A stretch of DNA of 64,000 nt. Origin: Pueribacillus sp041725775 (lineage in GTDB: Bacteria > Bacillota > Bacilli > Bacillales > UBA6769). The position numbers and the translations under genes were made by a program. The notes below the pieces were generated by a model. It was not told the DNA's origin. It was given only the letters and a program-made list of their open reading frames with translations, and searched no databases. Location of the stretch: assembly GCF_041725775.1 (NCBI RefSeq), contig NZ_JBEUEL010000005.1, forward strand, positions 1 to 64,000. Direction: 5' to 3'. Positions 26,697 to 34,713 of this stretch are shown here, one piece after another; positions within the stretch are counted from its first letter, which is position 1, and every line of letters starts with the position of its first letter.

Positions 26697-27317
26697 TTAA
26701 TCTTCAACTATCGGAACTGTTGTTAAAACTGTATCTTCTCCTACTAACGGGCTACATGATGCATTAATAGGAATTATTCCACCTAAAAAGCTCTCTGGGT
26801 GAACTGTTGTATCAATGTCTCCGGCAGTGATAGTTAAATTTCCACTTTGTCCAGCTGTGAATGGTCCAGCATCAATTCCTACATTGCCTGGAACAGTAAA
26901 CGTCATTGAACCAGAACTTGGAACAGTCGTTTTAGGAATTTGAATTGGAGTTGATGCGACATTGATAGTAGAAGCTTCGTTTTGAGAACTGATATTAAAT
27001 TTCGTTACTTCCCCAGTAATAGAGTCAGCATAATAAGGAAACCCTCGTAAAACATTTACAGCAGGATTTTCTGGTAATGTTACAGTGGCAGTTGAATTTA
27101 GAAACATTACTTGTCCACCAGGCTCTACTGAGTCAGGTACAGTTGCTTTAATCGTTACTGGCATTTGAAAATCTACTACAGAGTCACACCAATATTGAAT
27201 AGTCTTTTCTTCCTCATGGTATCCGTCCTCTGCTGCACTTGCACCAGTGACGCTCCCCATTAAAAACATTGGGATAGCTAGCGTCATAAATCCAACTTTA
27301 CGTAATAATGCCTTCAT
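26697..27317 (-). CDS. Secreted beta-rich protein related to the LPXTG protein's N-terminal domain
   Basis: A 206-residue protein with a signal peptide (about 1-28, ending ASA) and one domain resembling DUF6801-type secreted proteins: WCDSVVDFQMPVTIKATVPDSV, STATVTLP, then a C-terminal CSP motif before VLTTVPI. The same layout (FKATVPNI, LATLTLP, CTP, ITSIPI) occurs in the neighbouring LPXTG protein, but here no wall anchor follows. ATG at 27317 is favoured over GTG 27326, because AAGGAGTG sits 8 bases upstream. The pair probably arose by domain duplication and may act together; that is inference. Confidence 0.8.
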   Translation of the reverse strand: MKALLRKVGFMTLAIPMFLMGSVTGASAAEDGYHEEEKTIQYWCDSVVDFQMPVTIKATVPDSVEPGGQVMFLNSTATVTLPENPAVNVLRGFPYYADSITGEVTKFNISSQNEASTINVASTPIQIPKTTVPSSGSMTFTVPGNVGIDAGPFTAGQSGNLTITAGDIDTTVHPESFLGGIIPINASCSPLVGEDTVLTTVPIVED

Positions 27318-27329
27318 CAAAATCACTCC

Positions 27330-27482
27330 TTATTTTTTAATAATTTCCAGAGACTTGAGAAACGCGACGACGATTTCACCTCCTAGTCCTCCTAGTAGCC
27401 AATTCTCTAGATCAGAACATTCAGATTCTTTTAGGTTGCTCTGTATTCTAGTGATGGATAAAGCTTTTGGATTTGATTTCAA
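27330..27482 (-). CDS. Possible 50-residue peptide upstream of the secreted protein
   Basis: A minus-strand frame with TTG at 27482 ends with TAA (27330-27332) that overlaps the ribosome binding site of the next gene. The predicted C-terminal half, ENWLLGGLGGEIVVAFLK, is hydrophobic with a GGLGG stretch and a lysine-rich end. No Shine-Dalgarno site precedes the TTG, and codon choice is less AT-rich than in the neighbours, so this may not be translated. It is listed for its tight junction with the downstream gene. Confidence 0.22.
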   Translation of the reverse strand: MKSNPKALSITRIQSNLKESECSDLENWLLGGLGGEIVVAFLKSLEIIKK

Positions 27483-27499
27483 TCTTGGAGGATAGATGT

Positions 27500-27950
27500 A
27501 GTCTTTTATTGGATGTTCTGAATCTTAAAAATAGTGTAATAGGTTTTCTATATATTTCCAACCCTACAAATGTATGTTTTTAACAAAGAATGTAAAATTT
27601 GTACGTGTTTATACCCCCTTCATTTGTCGGTTTTTAAGAAAATTCATTCCAAATACTAAGAAACTACTATCAGTGATTGAAAGTATTTCTGATTGAGGTG
27701 ATATTGGCAAGTCACTATTACTTAGAGATAATGATGGATACGAAATAAATATAAAAGTTCAAAAAGCATCTTGTGTTCTTTTTGCGTACTAAATGCGTAC
27801 GAAAATTACAAAAATCATGATAAATTAATAGTAGAAGACAAACATATGAATATCTGGAAAACCCGCCTATTCATGTTGTAAGGATCGGGCATTTATATAA
27901 AATATTTATGAGCGCATTTTTCAATTGGCTGAATGGAGAACAAGTAGCTT
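27500..27950. other. Gene-free intergenic stretch
   Basis: AT-rich DNA between the divergent surface-protein and riboflavin loci. The only notable pattern is a direct repeat of TGCGTAC near 27785-27800. Short frames exist but none has a ribosome binding site or recognisable product. Confidence 0.5.
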
Positions 27951-27956
27951 AACTCC

Positions 27957-27985
27957 TTGCTTTATTTTTTTGTTAAGTATAAAAT
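27957..27985 (+). promoter_or_regulatory. Candidate sigma-A promoter of the rib operon
   Basis: TTGCTT (27957-27962), a 17-base spacer and TAAAAT (27980-27985), about 55 bases upstream of the FMN riboswitch. Confidence 0.45.
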
Positions 27986-28041
27986 ACGATCAATAAGAAA
28001 ATAATTTTAGAGGAAACTAAAGTAAATAGCATATTTTATAA

Positions 28042-28177
28042 TCGTTCCTTCGGGGTCGGGTGAAATTCCCTACCGGCGGTAATGAGACGCATGTCTCTCA
28101 GCCCGTGACCCGCGCCTGCGCGGTGGATCTGGTGAAATTCCGGAGCCGACAGTGAAAGTCTGGATGGGAGAAGGAAT
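28042..28177 (+). promoter_or_regulatory. FMN riboswitch (RFN element)
   Basis: The conserved RFN core is present: CTTCGGGGTCGGGTGAAATTCCC, TACCGGCGGT, the AGCCCGTGACCCGC helix, GGATCTGGTGAAATTCCG, GAGCCGACAGT and the closing TGGATGGGAGAAGG. FMN binding should favour the terminator at 28229-28260 and reduce riboflavin operon transcription. Confidence 0.97.
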
Positions 28178-28228
28178 ACTACATATAGGCGAATTGTGCC
28201 CTTTTTTAAAGGGTTATTTCCTAATGTA

Positions 28229-28260
28229 AAAACCCCGAACGAATGGTCGAGGGTTTTTTT
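28229..28260 (+). terminator. Riboswitch-controlled terminator
   Basis: AAAACCC (28229-28235) pairs with GGGTTTT (28251-28257), extended by CGA/TCG with one bulge, followed by a T-run, between the FMN riboswitch and ribD. Confidence 0.85.
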
Positions 28261-28283
28261 GTTGTTCAAAAGGGGGTACAGAT

Positions 28284-29369
28284 TTGAAGGAAATTGACTA
28301 TATGCAACTTGCGATTCAGTTAGCAAAAACAACTAAAGGACAGACATCACCGAATCCTGCTGTTGGAGCGGTCGTTGTAAAAAACGGAGAAGTAGCAGGG
28401 TTAGGCTCTCACCTCAAAGCAGGTGAGCCTCATGCTGAAGTATATGCTTTGAACATGGCTGGCTCAAAAGCGGAAGGAGCAACTTTGTACGTCACGCTAG
28501 AGCCGTGTAGTCATTATGGAAAAACCCCCCCATGTGCTGAATTAATCATAAATTCCGGAGTGAAACGTGTCATTATCGCGATGAAAGATCCGAATCCGAA
28601 TGTTGCTGGAAAAGGAGTTGAAATGCTCGAAAAAGCAGGCATCGATGTCAACGTTGGAATATGTCAAGAAGAAGCGAAAAAGATAAATGATGATTTTCAA
28701 CATTATGTTGTTTCAAAAACTCCTTTCGTCACATTAAAAACGGCGATGACGATCGACGGCAAAATTGCAACATCGACTGGAGAAAGCAAATGGATTACAG
28801 GGGAAAAGGCCCGCGCAGACGTACATCGCTATCGTCACGAACATGATGCGATTTTAGTTGGTATTGGTACTGTTCTTAAAGATAACCCTAAGCTGACAAC
28901 GAGACTTCCAGAGGGTGGGAAAAATCCGATTCGAATTATATTAGATCGGCAATTAAAAACACCGTTAGATTCATTTGTTGTTACGGACAAATCAGCTCCA
29001 ACGTGGATTGTAATTGATAAAAATGTTGAAATTGAACGGAAAGGTCGTTACAACTTCCCGCACGTGAAATTAATTGAAATGAGCGATCCGCATCAGCTTT
29101 CCAAATTAATGTTGAAATTAGGGCAACTTGGAATAACGTCACTTTTCGTAGAAGGTGGTGCACATATCAATAATAGCTTTCTAACTGCCAAGATCGTAAA
29201 TCAATTCATTTTTTATATCGCTCCAACAGTCATTGGGGGAAGTGACGCCCCGACTAGTTTCGAAGGAATGGGGATCAAGCATTTGAAAGATGCAATGAAA
29301 TTAAATATCGAGTCCGTCGAACAAATTGGAAACGATTTGAAAATAATTGCAAAGCGAAAAAATATGTAA
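28284..29369 (+). CDS. ribD: Bifunctional diaminohydroxyphosphoribosylaminopyrimidine deaminase/reductase
   Basis: A 361-residue enzyme for the second and third steps of riboflavin synthesis from GTP. The N-terminal deaminase binds zinc through His50, Cys75 and Cys84 with Glu52 as proton shuttle (GEPHAEVYA, EPCSHYGKTPPC). The C-terminal reductase (from about 145) uses NADPH (VGIGTVLKDNPKLTTR, FVEGGAHINNSFL). TTG at 28284 follows AGGGGG at good spacing. First gene of the rib operon. Confidence 0.96.
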   Translation: MKEIDYMQLAIQLAKTTKGQTSPNPAVGAVVVKNGEVAGLGSHLKAGEPHAEVYALNMAGSKAEGATLYVTLEPCSHYGKTPPCAELIINSGVKRVIIAMKDPNPNVAGKGVEMLEKAGIDVNVGICQEEAKKINDDFQHYVVSKTPFVTLKTAMTIDGKIATSTGESKWITGEKARADVHRYRHEHDAILVGIGTVLKDNPKLTTRLPEGGKNPIRIILDRQLKTPLDSFVVTDKSAPTWIVIDKNVEIERKGRYNFPHVKLIEMSDPHQLSKLMLKLGQLGITSLFVEGGAHINNSFLTAKIVNQFIFYIAPTVIGGSDAPTSFEGMGIKHLKDAMKLNIESVEQIGNDLKIIAKRKNM

Positions 29370-29381
29370 GGAGATGCATGA

Positions 29382-30029
29382 ATGTTTACAGGCATAATTG
29401 AAGAAGTCGGAACGATTGCAAACATCAAACAAAGTTCAAACTCGAGCGTACTAAACATTGCCGCAAAAAAAATTTTATCTGACGTTGCGTTAGGCGATAG
29501 TATATCCGTCAATGGAATCTGTTTAACGGTCACTTCATTTTCTTCTACTTGTTTTACTGTTGACGTTATGCCTGAAACAGTAAAAAGTACGAGTCTACGT
29601 TCTTTAAAAATAGGTTCTTCCGTCAATCTCGAAAGAGCGGTTGCAGCGAATGGACGATTTGGAGGTCATTTCGTTACTGGACACGTCGATGGTATTGGGA
29701 AAATAATCGCGAAACGACCGGTCGAAAATGCAGTATACTATGACATTTCGGCCCCAAAAGAGTTACTAAACTATATCATTTTAAAAGGATCCATTGCTAT
29801 CGATGGGACAAGTCTCACTGTTTTTGGTGTATCTGAACAAAGCTTTACGATTTCATTAATCCCACACACGCTTTCTGAAACGATATTAGGCGTAAAAGAA
29901 GTCGGTGATGTCGTCAATATCGAATGTGACATGCTTGGAAAATATGTTGAACGTTTCATAGGACAACAAGAAAATGAAAACAAAAGTCAATTAACGAAAG
30001 CCATTTTAGACGAAAATGGATTCACATAA
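29382..30029 (+). CDS. ribE: Riboflavin synthase, alpha subunit
   Basis: A 215-residue enzyme that converts two 6,7-dimethyl-8-ribityllumazine molecules to riboflavin. The duplicated lumazine-binding fold is clear: MFTGIIEEVG and SVNGICLTV in the first half, GHVDGIGKI and AIDGTSLTVF in the second. It is 12 bases behind ribD and 14 before ribBA. Confidence 0.96.
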   Translation: MFTGIIEEVGTIANIKQSSNSSVLNIAAKKILSDVALGDSISVNGICLTVTSFSSTCFTVDVMPETVKSTSLRSLKIGSSVNLERAVAANGRFGGHFVTGHVDGIGKIIAKRPVENAVYYDISAPKELLNYIILKGSIAIDGTSLTVFGVSEQSFTISLIPHTLSETILGVKEVGDVVNIECDMLGKYVERFIGQQENENKSQLTKAILDENGFT

Positions 30030-30043
30030 GGAGTGTGACAACA

Positions 30044-31240
30044 ATGTTCGATTCAATCGAGGAAGCCATTACAGATTTGCAAAATGGAAAGATTGTTATC
30101 GTCGTCGATGACGAAGAAAGAGAAAACGAAGGTGATTTTATTGCACTTGCAGAAAAAGTTACTCCTGATACAGTGAATTTTATGATTAAATATGGACGCG
30201 GACTCGTCTGCACACCGATTACAGAAGATTTAGCTGAAAAGCTCGACCTGATGCCAATGGTTGAGCATAATACAGACCCTCACGGGACAGCGTTTACGAT
30301 TAGCATTGATCATAAATTGACAACAACAGGGATTTCTGCTCATGAAAGAGCAATGACGATCAAAGAAATGCTTAACCCAAACGCGAAAGCATCTGATTTT
30401 AAACGCCCAGGACATATTTTTCCTTTAGTTGCAAAAAACGGAGGTGTTTTGCGGCGAGCAGGTCATACAGAAGCTGCAGTCGATTTAGCTCGATTAGCTG
30501 GGGCTAAACCTGCTGGTGTGATTTGTGAGATTATAAAAGAAGACGGGACGATGGCAAGGGTTGACGATTTAAGAGTCATCGCAGATGAATTTGATTTAAA
30601 GTTTATTACGATCAAAGATTTAATTCAGTATCGCAGTCACAATGAAAAGCTCGTTAAAAAAGAAATTGAAATTAAATTACCGACAGAATTTGGTGAATTT
30701 AAAGCCATTGGGTATTCGAATGCGCTTGATAATAAAGAACACCTCGCACTAGTAAAAGGCGATATTACACGTGATGAACCAATCTTAGTGCGTGTCCACT
30801 CTGAATGTTTAACAGGTGATGTGTTTGGCTCGAATCGATGTGATTGTGGTCCTCAGCTGCATGCTGCTTTGCATCAAATTGAAGAGGCTGGTACAGGTGT
30901 ACTCCTATACATGCGCCAAGAAGGACGCGGGATTGGTTTAATGAATAAATTGAGAGCCTATAAATTGCAGGAAGAAGGCTATGACACAGTGGAAGCCAAT
31001 GAGCAACTTGGCTTTGCTCCTGATTTACGAGATTACGGAATCGGGGCACAAATTCTTAAAGATCTCGGTGTGACAAAAATGAGACTCCTCACGAATAACC
31101 CGCGAAAGATTGCAGGATTAACCGGATACGGCTTAGAAGTCGTTGAGCGAGTTCCGATTCAAATGCCGATGAAATCCGAAAATAAAAGATATTTAGAAAC
31201 GAAACATAGTAAGCTTGGGCATTTACTGCAAATCGATTAA
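30044..31240 (+). CDS. ribBA: 3,4-dihydroxy-2-butanone-4-phosphate synthase/GTP cyclohydrolase II
   Basis: A 398-residue fusion. The N-terminal half makes the four-carbon unit (DDEERENEGDFIALAE, RAGHTEAAVDLARLAG). The C-terminal half opens GTP, with zinc cysteines in CLTGDVFGSNRCDC and the RQEGRGIGL catalytic loop. ATG at 30044 is used because AAGGAGTG lies 8 bases before; an in-frame GTG at 30035 lies within that site. Confidence 0.96.
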   Translation: MFDSIEEAITDLQNGKIVIVVDDEERENEGDFIALAEKVTPDTVNFMIKYGRGLVCTPITEDLAEKLDLMPMVEHNTDPHGTAFTISIDHKLTTTGISAHERAMTIKEMLNPNAKASDFKRPGHIFPLVAKNGGVLRRAGHTEAAVDLARLAGAKPAGVICEIIKEDGTMARVDDLRVIADEFDLKFITIKDLIQYRSHNEKLVKKEIEIKLPTEFGEFKAIGYSNALDNKEHLALVKGDITRDEPILVRVHSECLTGDVFGSNRCDCGPQLHAALHQIEEAGTGVLLYMRQEGRGIGLMNKLRAYKLQEEGYDTVEANEQLGFAPDLRDYGIGAQILKDLGVTKMRLLTNNPRKIAGLTGYGLEVVERVPIQMPMKSENKRYLETKHSKLGHLLQID

Positions 31241-31252
31241 ACTGTAAGAGGA

Positions 31253-31306
31253 TGTTCAAAAAAGTCCAGAAAATCCACTGCGTCTGATTATGCCCCTTTT
31301 TGAACA
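31253..31306. repeat. Short palindromic repeat between ribBA and ribH
   Basis: TGTTCAAAAAA (31253-31263) and TTTTTGAACA (31297-31306) are inverted around a 33-base spacer. The layout recalls a short intergenic repeat I remember from other Bacillus genomes. In the transcript it would form a hairpin before the ribH ribosome binding site. Confidence 0.45.
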
Positions 31307-31330
31307 CGTACTGTAAAGGAGACGATGAAA

Positions 31331-31801
31331 ATGCAAAAAACATACGAAGGAAATTTAGTCGGAACAAATTTAAAAATTGGTATTGTTGTCGGACGTTTTA
31401 ATGATTTTATTACGAACAAGTTGCTCGATGGTGCTGAGGATGCATTGCGCCGACACGGTGTGTATGAAGAGAATATCGAAGTAGCTTGGGTTCCAGGTGC
31501 TTTTGAAATTCCGTTAGTTGCAAAAAAAATGGCGCATTCCAACAAGTATGATGCTGTCATTACGCTTGGAACCGTCATTCGTGGCTCTACTCCCCATTTT
31601 GACTACGTATGCAATGAAGTTGCGAAAGGCGTTTCCCACGCTTCATTATCAAGTGATATTCCTGTTATTTTTGGGGTTTTGACGACAGATACAATTGAAC
31701 AAGCAGTTGAACGTGCGGGCACGAAAGCTGGAAATAAAGGCTGGGACGCTGGTATTTCTGCAATCGAAATGGCGAATTTAATGAAGGACTTTTCTGAATA
31801 A
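31331..31801 (+). CDS. ribH: 6,7-dimethyl-8-ribityllumazine synthase
   Basis: A 156-residue enzyme that joins the butanone phosphate with the pyrimidine; it forms 60-subunit capsids in Bacillus. GRFNDFITNKLLDGA, VPGAFEIPLVA, LGTVIRGSTPHFDYV (catalytic His) and ERAGTKAGNKGWDA are typical. The second ATG (31331) has GGAG at 9 bases, whereas the first (31325) is too close. Confidence 0.96.
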   Translation: MQKTYEGNLVGTNLKIGIVVGRFNDFITNKLLDGAEDALRRHGVYEENIEVAWVPGAFEIPLVAKKMAHSNKYDAVITLGTVIRGSTPHFDYVCNEVAKGVSHASLSSDIPVIFGVLTTDTIEQAVERAGTKAGNKGWDAGISAIEMANLMKDFSE

Positions 31802-31860
31802 CGTCGCAAGTTTACCCTTGATCGTGTATACTATGAATGGTAAAAGCACAAGCGCAAAGA

Positions 31861-31931
31861 GATGCCGACTTGCACAGGATGTGCTGACTTCTGCGTTGTG
31901 CACACGACGTGCACGCTTTTAGCAGAAGATC
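31861..31931 (-). ncRNA. Bacillaceae-1-like two-hairpin RNA, minus strand
   Basis: Read on the minus strand, CTTCTGC (31928-31922) pairs with GCAGAAG (31894-31888). Within it is GTGCAC-GTCGT-GTGCAC (31914-31898), followed by GCAC-ATCCT-GTGC (31884-31872). Two neighbouring hairpins with RUCCU-type pentaloops are the described hallmark of the Bacillaceae-1 RNA motif; ATCCT fits exactly, GTCGT differs by one base. It lies antisense in the ribH-ribT gap, so ribT leader and RNA overlap. No promoter was confirmed for it. Confidence 0.5.
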
Positions 31932-31991
31932 ATTAGATTCTTTCGGTACATGAGCAAGGTTTTTTTAACATCCACTTAAAGAGGGATCAGT

Positions 31992-32363
31992 ATGCTTATA
32001 CGTTACAAACGTGCCTTTGAAAAAATTGCGATGGGATTAATGTCATTTATGCCCCAAGAAAAAGATTTGAAAAAGTTACAAGAAACGATCAAACTTTATG
32101 AATCGAATGACGATTGGCAACTTTATTTATGGAAACAGGATGACGATATTGTTGGAATAATCGGGGTTTCTGTTGAAGATGATGAAACTGCGATTTTGCA
32201 ACATGTAACTGTAAACCCATCGCACCGAAATCAAGGGTTGGGTAAAACGATGCTAACAGCGTTAAACAAGTTAATTGGAGAAAAATTTGAAATTTTACCG
32301 AACAAACATACACGAACATTTTATGAAAAATGCTTTGCAGATGATGAAGAAGAGAAGCTGTAA
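31992..32363 (+). CDS. ribT: RibT, GNAT-family acetyltransferase-like protein
   Basis: A 123-residue protein of the GNAT fold, with the acetyl-CoA signature HVTVNPSHRNQGLGKTML. It is the usual last gene of the Bacillus rib operon; its substrate is unknown, despite the old reductase label. It is separated from ribH by about 190 bases that hold a minus-strand RNA-like element, so it may have its own expression. Confidence 0.88.
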   Translation: MLIRYKRAFEKIAMGLMSFMPQEKDLKKLQETIKLYESNDDWQLYLWKQDDDIVGIIGVSVEDDETAILQHVTVNPSHRNQGLGKTMLTALNKLIGEKFEILPNKHTRTFYEKCFADDEEEKL

Positions 32364-32397
32364 ATTTTATTTAATTTCAGCTTCTTTTCTTTTTTTG
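32353..32397. terminator. Terminator between convergent ribT and ypuF
   Basis: AGAAGCTG (32353-32360) pairs with CAGCTTCT (32378-32385), extended by AAATT/AATTT, with T-rich DNA following on the plus strand. Confidence 0.8.
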
Positions 32398-32892
32398 CTT
32401 CTCTCTTTCAGCTATCATGATACTTCGGTCTCTCAATCTATGTTTGTTTACAACATATTCATTACTTAAATCACTTTCACTTCCCCACGTACAATTCAAG
32501 CGTTCGCACTCTTCTTTACAAACCTCAATTAGCAATTCAGAAACGATAGGTAAATCAATATCCTTGAAACTTTTTCGATTGATAAGGTCGGTATATCGTA
32601 TTTTTAAAAGTGTATGAAGCCGTTCATAATGTAGAGCTAACGATTCAATCGCTGCTTTTTCACGTTGTAAATTTTCGATTGCTTTTTTAATGAGCGTTGT
32701 CGCTCCCTTGAAATTTCCTCTTCGATGATGATATAAAGAAACAGCAATTTGGATTAAACCAACCCAATACTTTTTCCTCTCTTCTTTTCTGTCTTTCTTC
32801 CACTGTTCTTCGAGTACTTCATGACATTCAAAATAATCTCTTAACCCATGAAAATAAACTAAATAATCAATGTATGCTTTCGGATATTCCAT
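32377..32892 (-). CDS. ypuF: DUF309 family protein YpuF
   Basis: A 171-residue soluble helical protein of the DUF309 family, recognised by DYFECHEVLEEQWK and LIQIAVSLYHHRRGNFKGA. The histidine/glutamate-rich HEVLEEQW motif is the family hallmark, but the function is unknown. ATG at 32892 is preferred because GAGGA ends 9 bases before it. In B. subtilis ypuF follows ribT and scpA follows ypuF; here it is inverted relative to ribT and scpAB is missing. Confidence 0.87.
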   Translation of the reverse strand: MEYPKAYIDYLVYFHGLRDYFECHEVLEEQWKKDRKEERKKYWVGLIQIAVSLYHHRRGNFKGATTLIKKAIENLQREKAAIESLALHYERLHTLLKIRYTDLINRKSFKDIDLPIVSELLIEVCKEECERLNCTWGSESDLSNEYVVNKHRLRDRSIMIAEREKQKKKRS

Positions 32893-33007
32893 ACTTCTCA
32901 TTCCTCAAATCATTTTTATTGTATTGTACCATCAATGCGTTGTCGGAATGAAATGACGTGTTTTCGCTCAAACTAACGACAAGTAGATCGTAAAGGGGTT
33001 TTAAACA

Positions 33008-34114
33008 TTGTCATACATTCTTTCAATAGGTACGAAAACACCTCCTTATTATTATTCTCAAGAAAAAGCAAAGGAATTTGTTCACGAACTTTTTCGTTCT
33101 AAATATAAAAAGATTGATCGACTGTTAAACGTATTTCAAAACGGTCAAATTAACGGGCGATATTTCTCCGCTCCATTAGAATGGTTTAAAGAAACGCATT
33201 CGTTTTCAGAGAAAAATGAACGGTATGTTGAACTTGCAACAACCCTCGGAATTGAAGCGATAAAAAAAACAATTGAAAACGACATGTTTTTAACACAATC
33301 GGTTCACTACGATGACATAGATGCAATCTTTTTCATATCTAGCACAGGCCTATCCACACCAAGCATAGAAGCAAAAATAATGAACAAGCTACCTTTTCAT
33401 GAGCATACAAAGCGGATTCCAATCTGGGGCCTAGGCTGTGCAGGAGGAGCATCTGGAATCGCGCGTGCTAATGAGTATTGTAAAGCTTTTCCAGAAACAA
33501 ATGTTTTAGTTTTATGTGTTGAGCTTTGTAGTTTAACGCTTCAAAAGGACGACATAACGAAAAGTAATATTATTGGAACTTCATTGTTTGCAGATGGTGT
33601 TGCGTGCAGCTTAGTCTGTGGTCGTGAATCAAAGCTTCTTCAGTACAGCAAAATTGAATCATTACCGATGATTATTGACAATGAATCTACGTTAATGGCT
33701 CACTCTGAAGATGTCATGGGCTGGGAAGTAAAAAATACAGGGTTGCACGTCATTTTTTCAAAAGATATTCCAACGATTATTAAAAACTGGCTAAAACCAA
33801 ACGTTGAAAAATTTCTAAAACGACATCAATTAACGGTAGAAGATGTTAGCCAATTTATTGCTCATCCGGGTGGAAAAAAAGTGCTAGACGCATATGAAAC
33901 AGCGTTAAACCTTTCAAGCGAACATCTCGCTCATTCAACAAAAGTTTTAAACGAATTTGGCAATATGTCTTCTGTTACTGTTTTATTTGTCATGGCTGAA
34001 ATTTTAAATTTGAACATTCAGCATGGTGAATTTGGTCTATTGTTTGCACTCGGTCCAGGTTTTTCATCTGAATGTGTGCTGCTTAAATGGCACAACGTTA
34101 AGGGGGAAATATAA
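33008..34114 (+). CDS. bpsA: Type III polyketide synthase (alkylpyrone synthase BpsA-like)
   Basis: A 368-residue chalcone-synthase-like enzyme that condenses fatty acyl-CoA with malonyl-CoA to alkylpyrones in Bacillus. The Cys-His-Asn triad is visible: Cys144 (GLGCAGGASG), His286 (IAHPGGKK) and Asn319 (FGNMSS). TTG start at 33008 after AAAGGGG. The 1-base overlap with the methyltransferase gene (TAATG) mirrors the bpsAB pair of B. subtilis, where the product is methylated. Confidence 0.92.
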   Translation: MSYILSIGTKTPPYYYSQEKAKEFVHELFRSKYKKIDRLLNVFQNGQINGRYFSAPLEWFKETHSFSEKNERYVELATTLGIEAIKKTIENDMFLTQSVHYDDIDAIFFISSTGLSTPSIEAKIMNKLPFHEHTKRIPIWGLGCAGGASGIARANEYCKAFPETNVLVLCVELCSLTLQKDDITKSNIIGTSLFADGVACSLVCGRESKLLQYSKIESLPMIIDNESTLMAHSEDVMGWEVKNTGLHVIFSKDIPTIIKNWLKPNVEKFLKRHQLTVEDVSQFIAHPGGKKVLDAYETALNLSSEHLAHSTKVLNEFGNMSSVTVLFVMAEILNLNIQHGEFGLLFALGPGFSSECVLLKWHNVKGEI

Positions 34115-34635
34115 TGTTTTTTGTGATTGTAATTACGTTTGTGATGGTGCAACGAATCGTCGAATTAATCGTAGCGAAGAGAAATGAACGGTGGGCCCGA
34201 CAAAATGGTGCGATCGAGTATGGGGCGAATCATTACAAATATATCGTTAGTTTACATACGTTATTTTTTATATCGCTAATCATTGAATATACGTTACATC
34301 CAACGCTAATTAATGGATGGTATTTTTTCTTTACGTTGTTTATATTGGCACAAGGGCTGCGAATTTGGAGCTTATTCTCGCTCGGAAAATATTGGAATAC
34401 GAAAATTTTAATCATTCCCCATTCGGCTAAAGTATCTAAGGGACCTTATCGTTTTATGAAACATCCAAATTATATTGTCGTCGCAATTGAACTATTTACA
34501 TTGCCAATGATATTTGGAGCATATGTGACTGCCATACTGTTTTCGTTATTAAACTTCATCCTTATTTATTTCGTCCGAATTCCTAACGAAGAAGTTGCTT
34601 TACAATCATTGCAAGTGTCATCAAGACAAAAATAG
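34114..34635 (+). CDS. bpsB: Alkylpyrone methyltransferase BpsB-like (isoprenylcysteine methyltransferase family)
   Basis: A 173-residue integral membrane methyltransferase with four to five membrane segments and the C-terminal SAM-binding KGPYRFMKHPNYIVVAIE. In B. subtilis the homologue (YpbQ) methylates BpsA products. Overlap of its start with the bpsA stop implies coupled translation. Confidence 0.88.
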   Translation: MFFVIVITFVMVQRIVELIVAKRNERWARQNGAIEYGANHYKYIVSLHTLFFISLIIEYTLHPTLINGWYFFFTLFILAQGLRIWSLFSLGKYWNTKILIIPHSAKVSKGPYRFMKHPNYIVVAIELFTLPMIFGAYVTAILFSLLNFILIYFVRIPNEEVALQSLQVSSRQK

Positions 34636-34713
34636 AAATTTAGACATGCTCATAACATGAACCGTCTCGCATAAACATAGTTAACAAAAAGGCTTGTTTA
34701 AAGGCGGGATGTT

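Noticed and set aside
27247..27495. 82-codon plus-strand frame over the surface-gene promoter
   Set aside because: Overlaps the signal-peptide codons of a real minus-strand gene and lacks a start signal.
27785..27800. TGCGTAC direct repeat as an attachment site
   Set aside because: Only one short pair, with no integrase gene or duplicated flank in the window.
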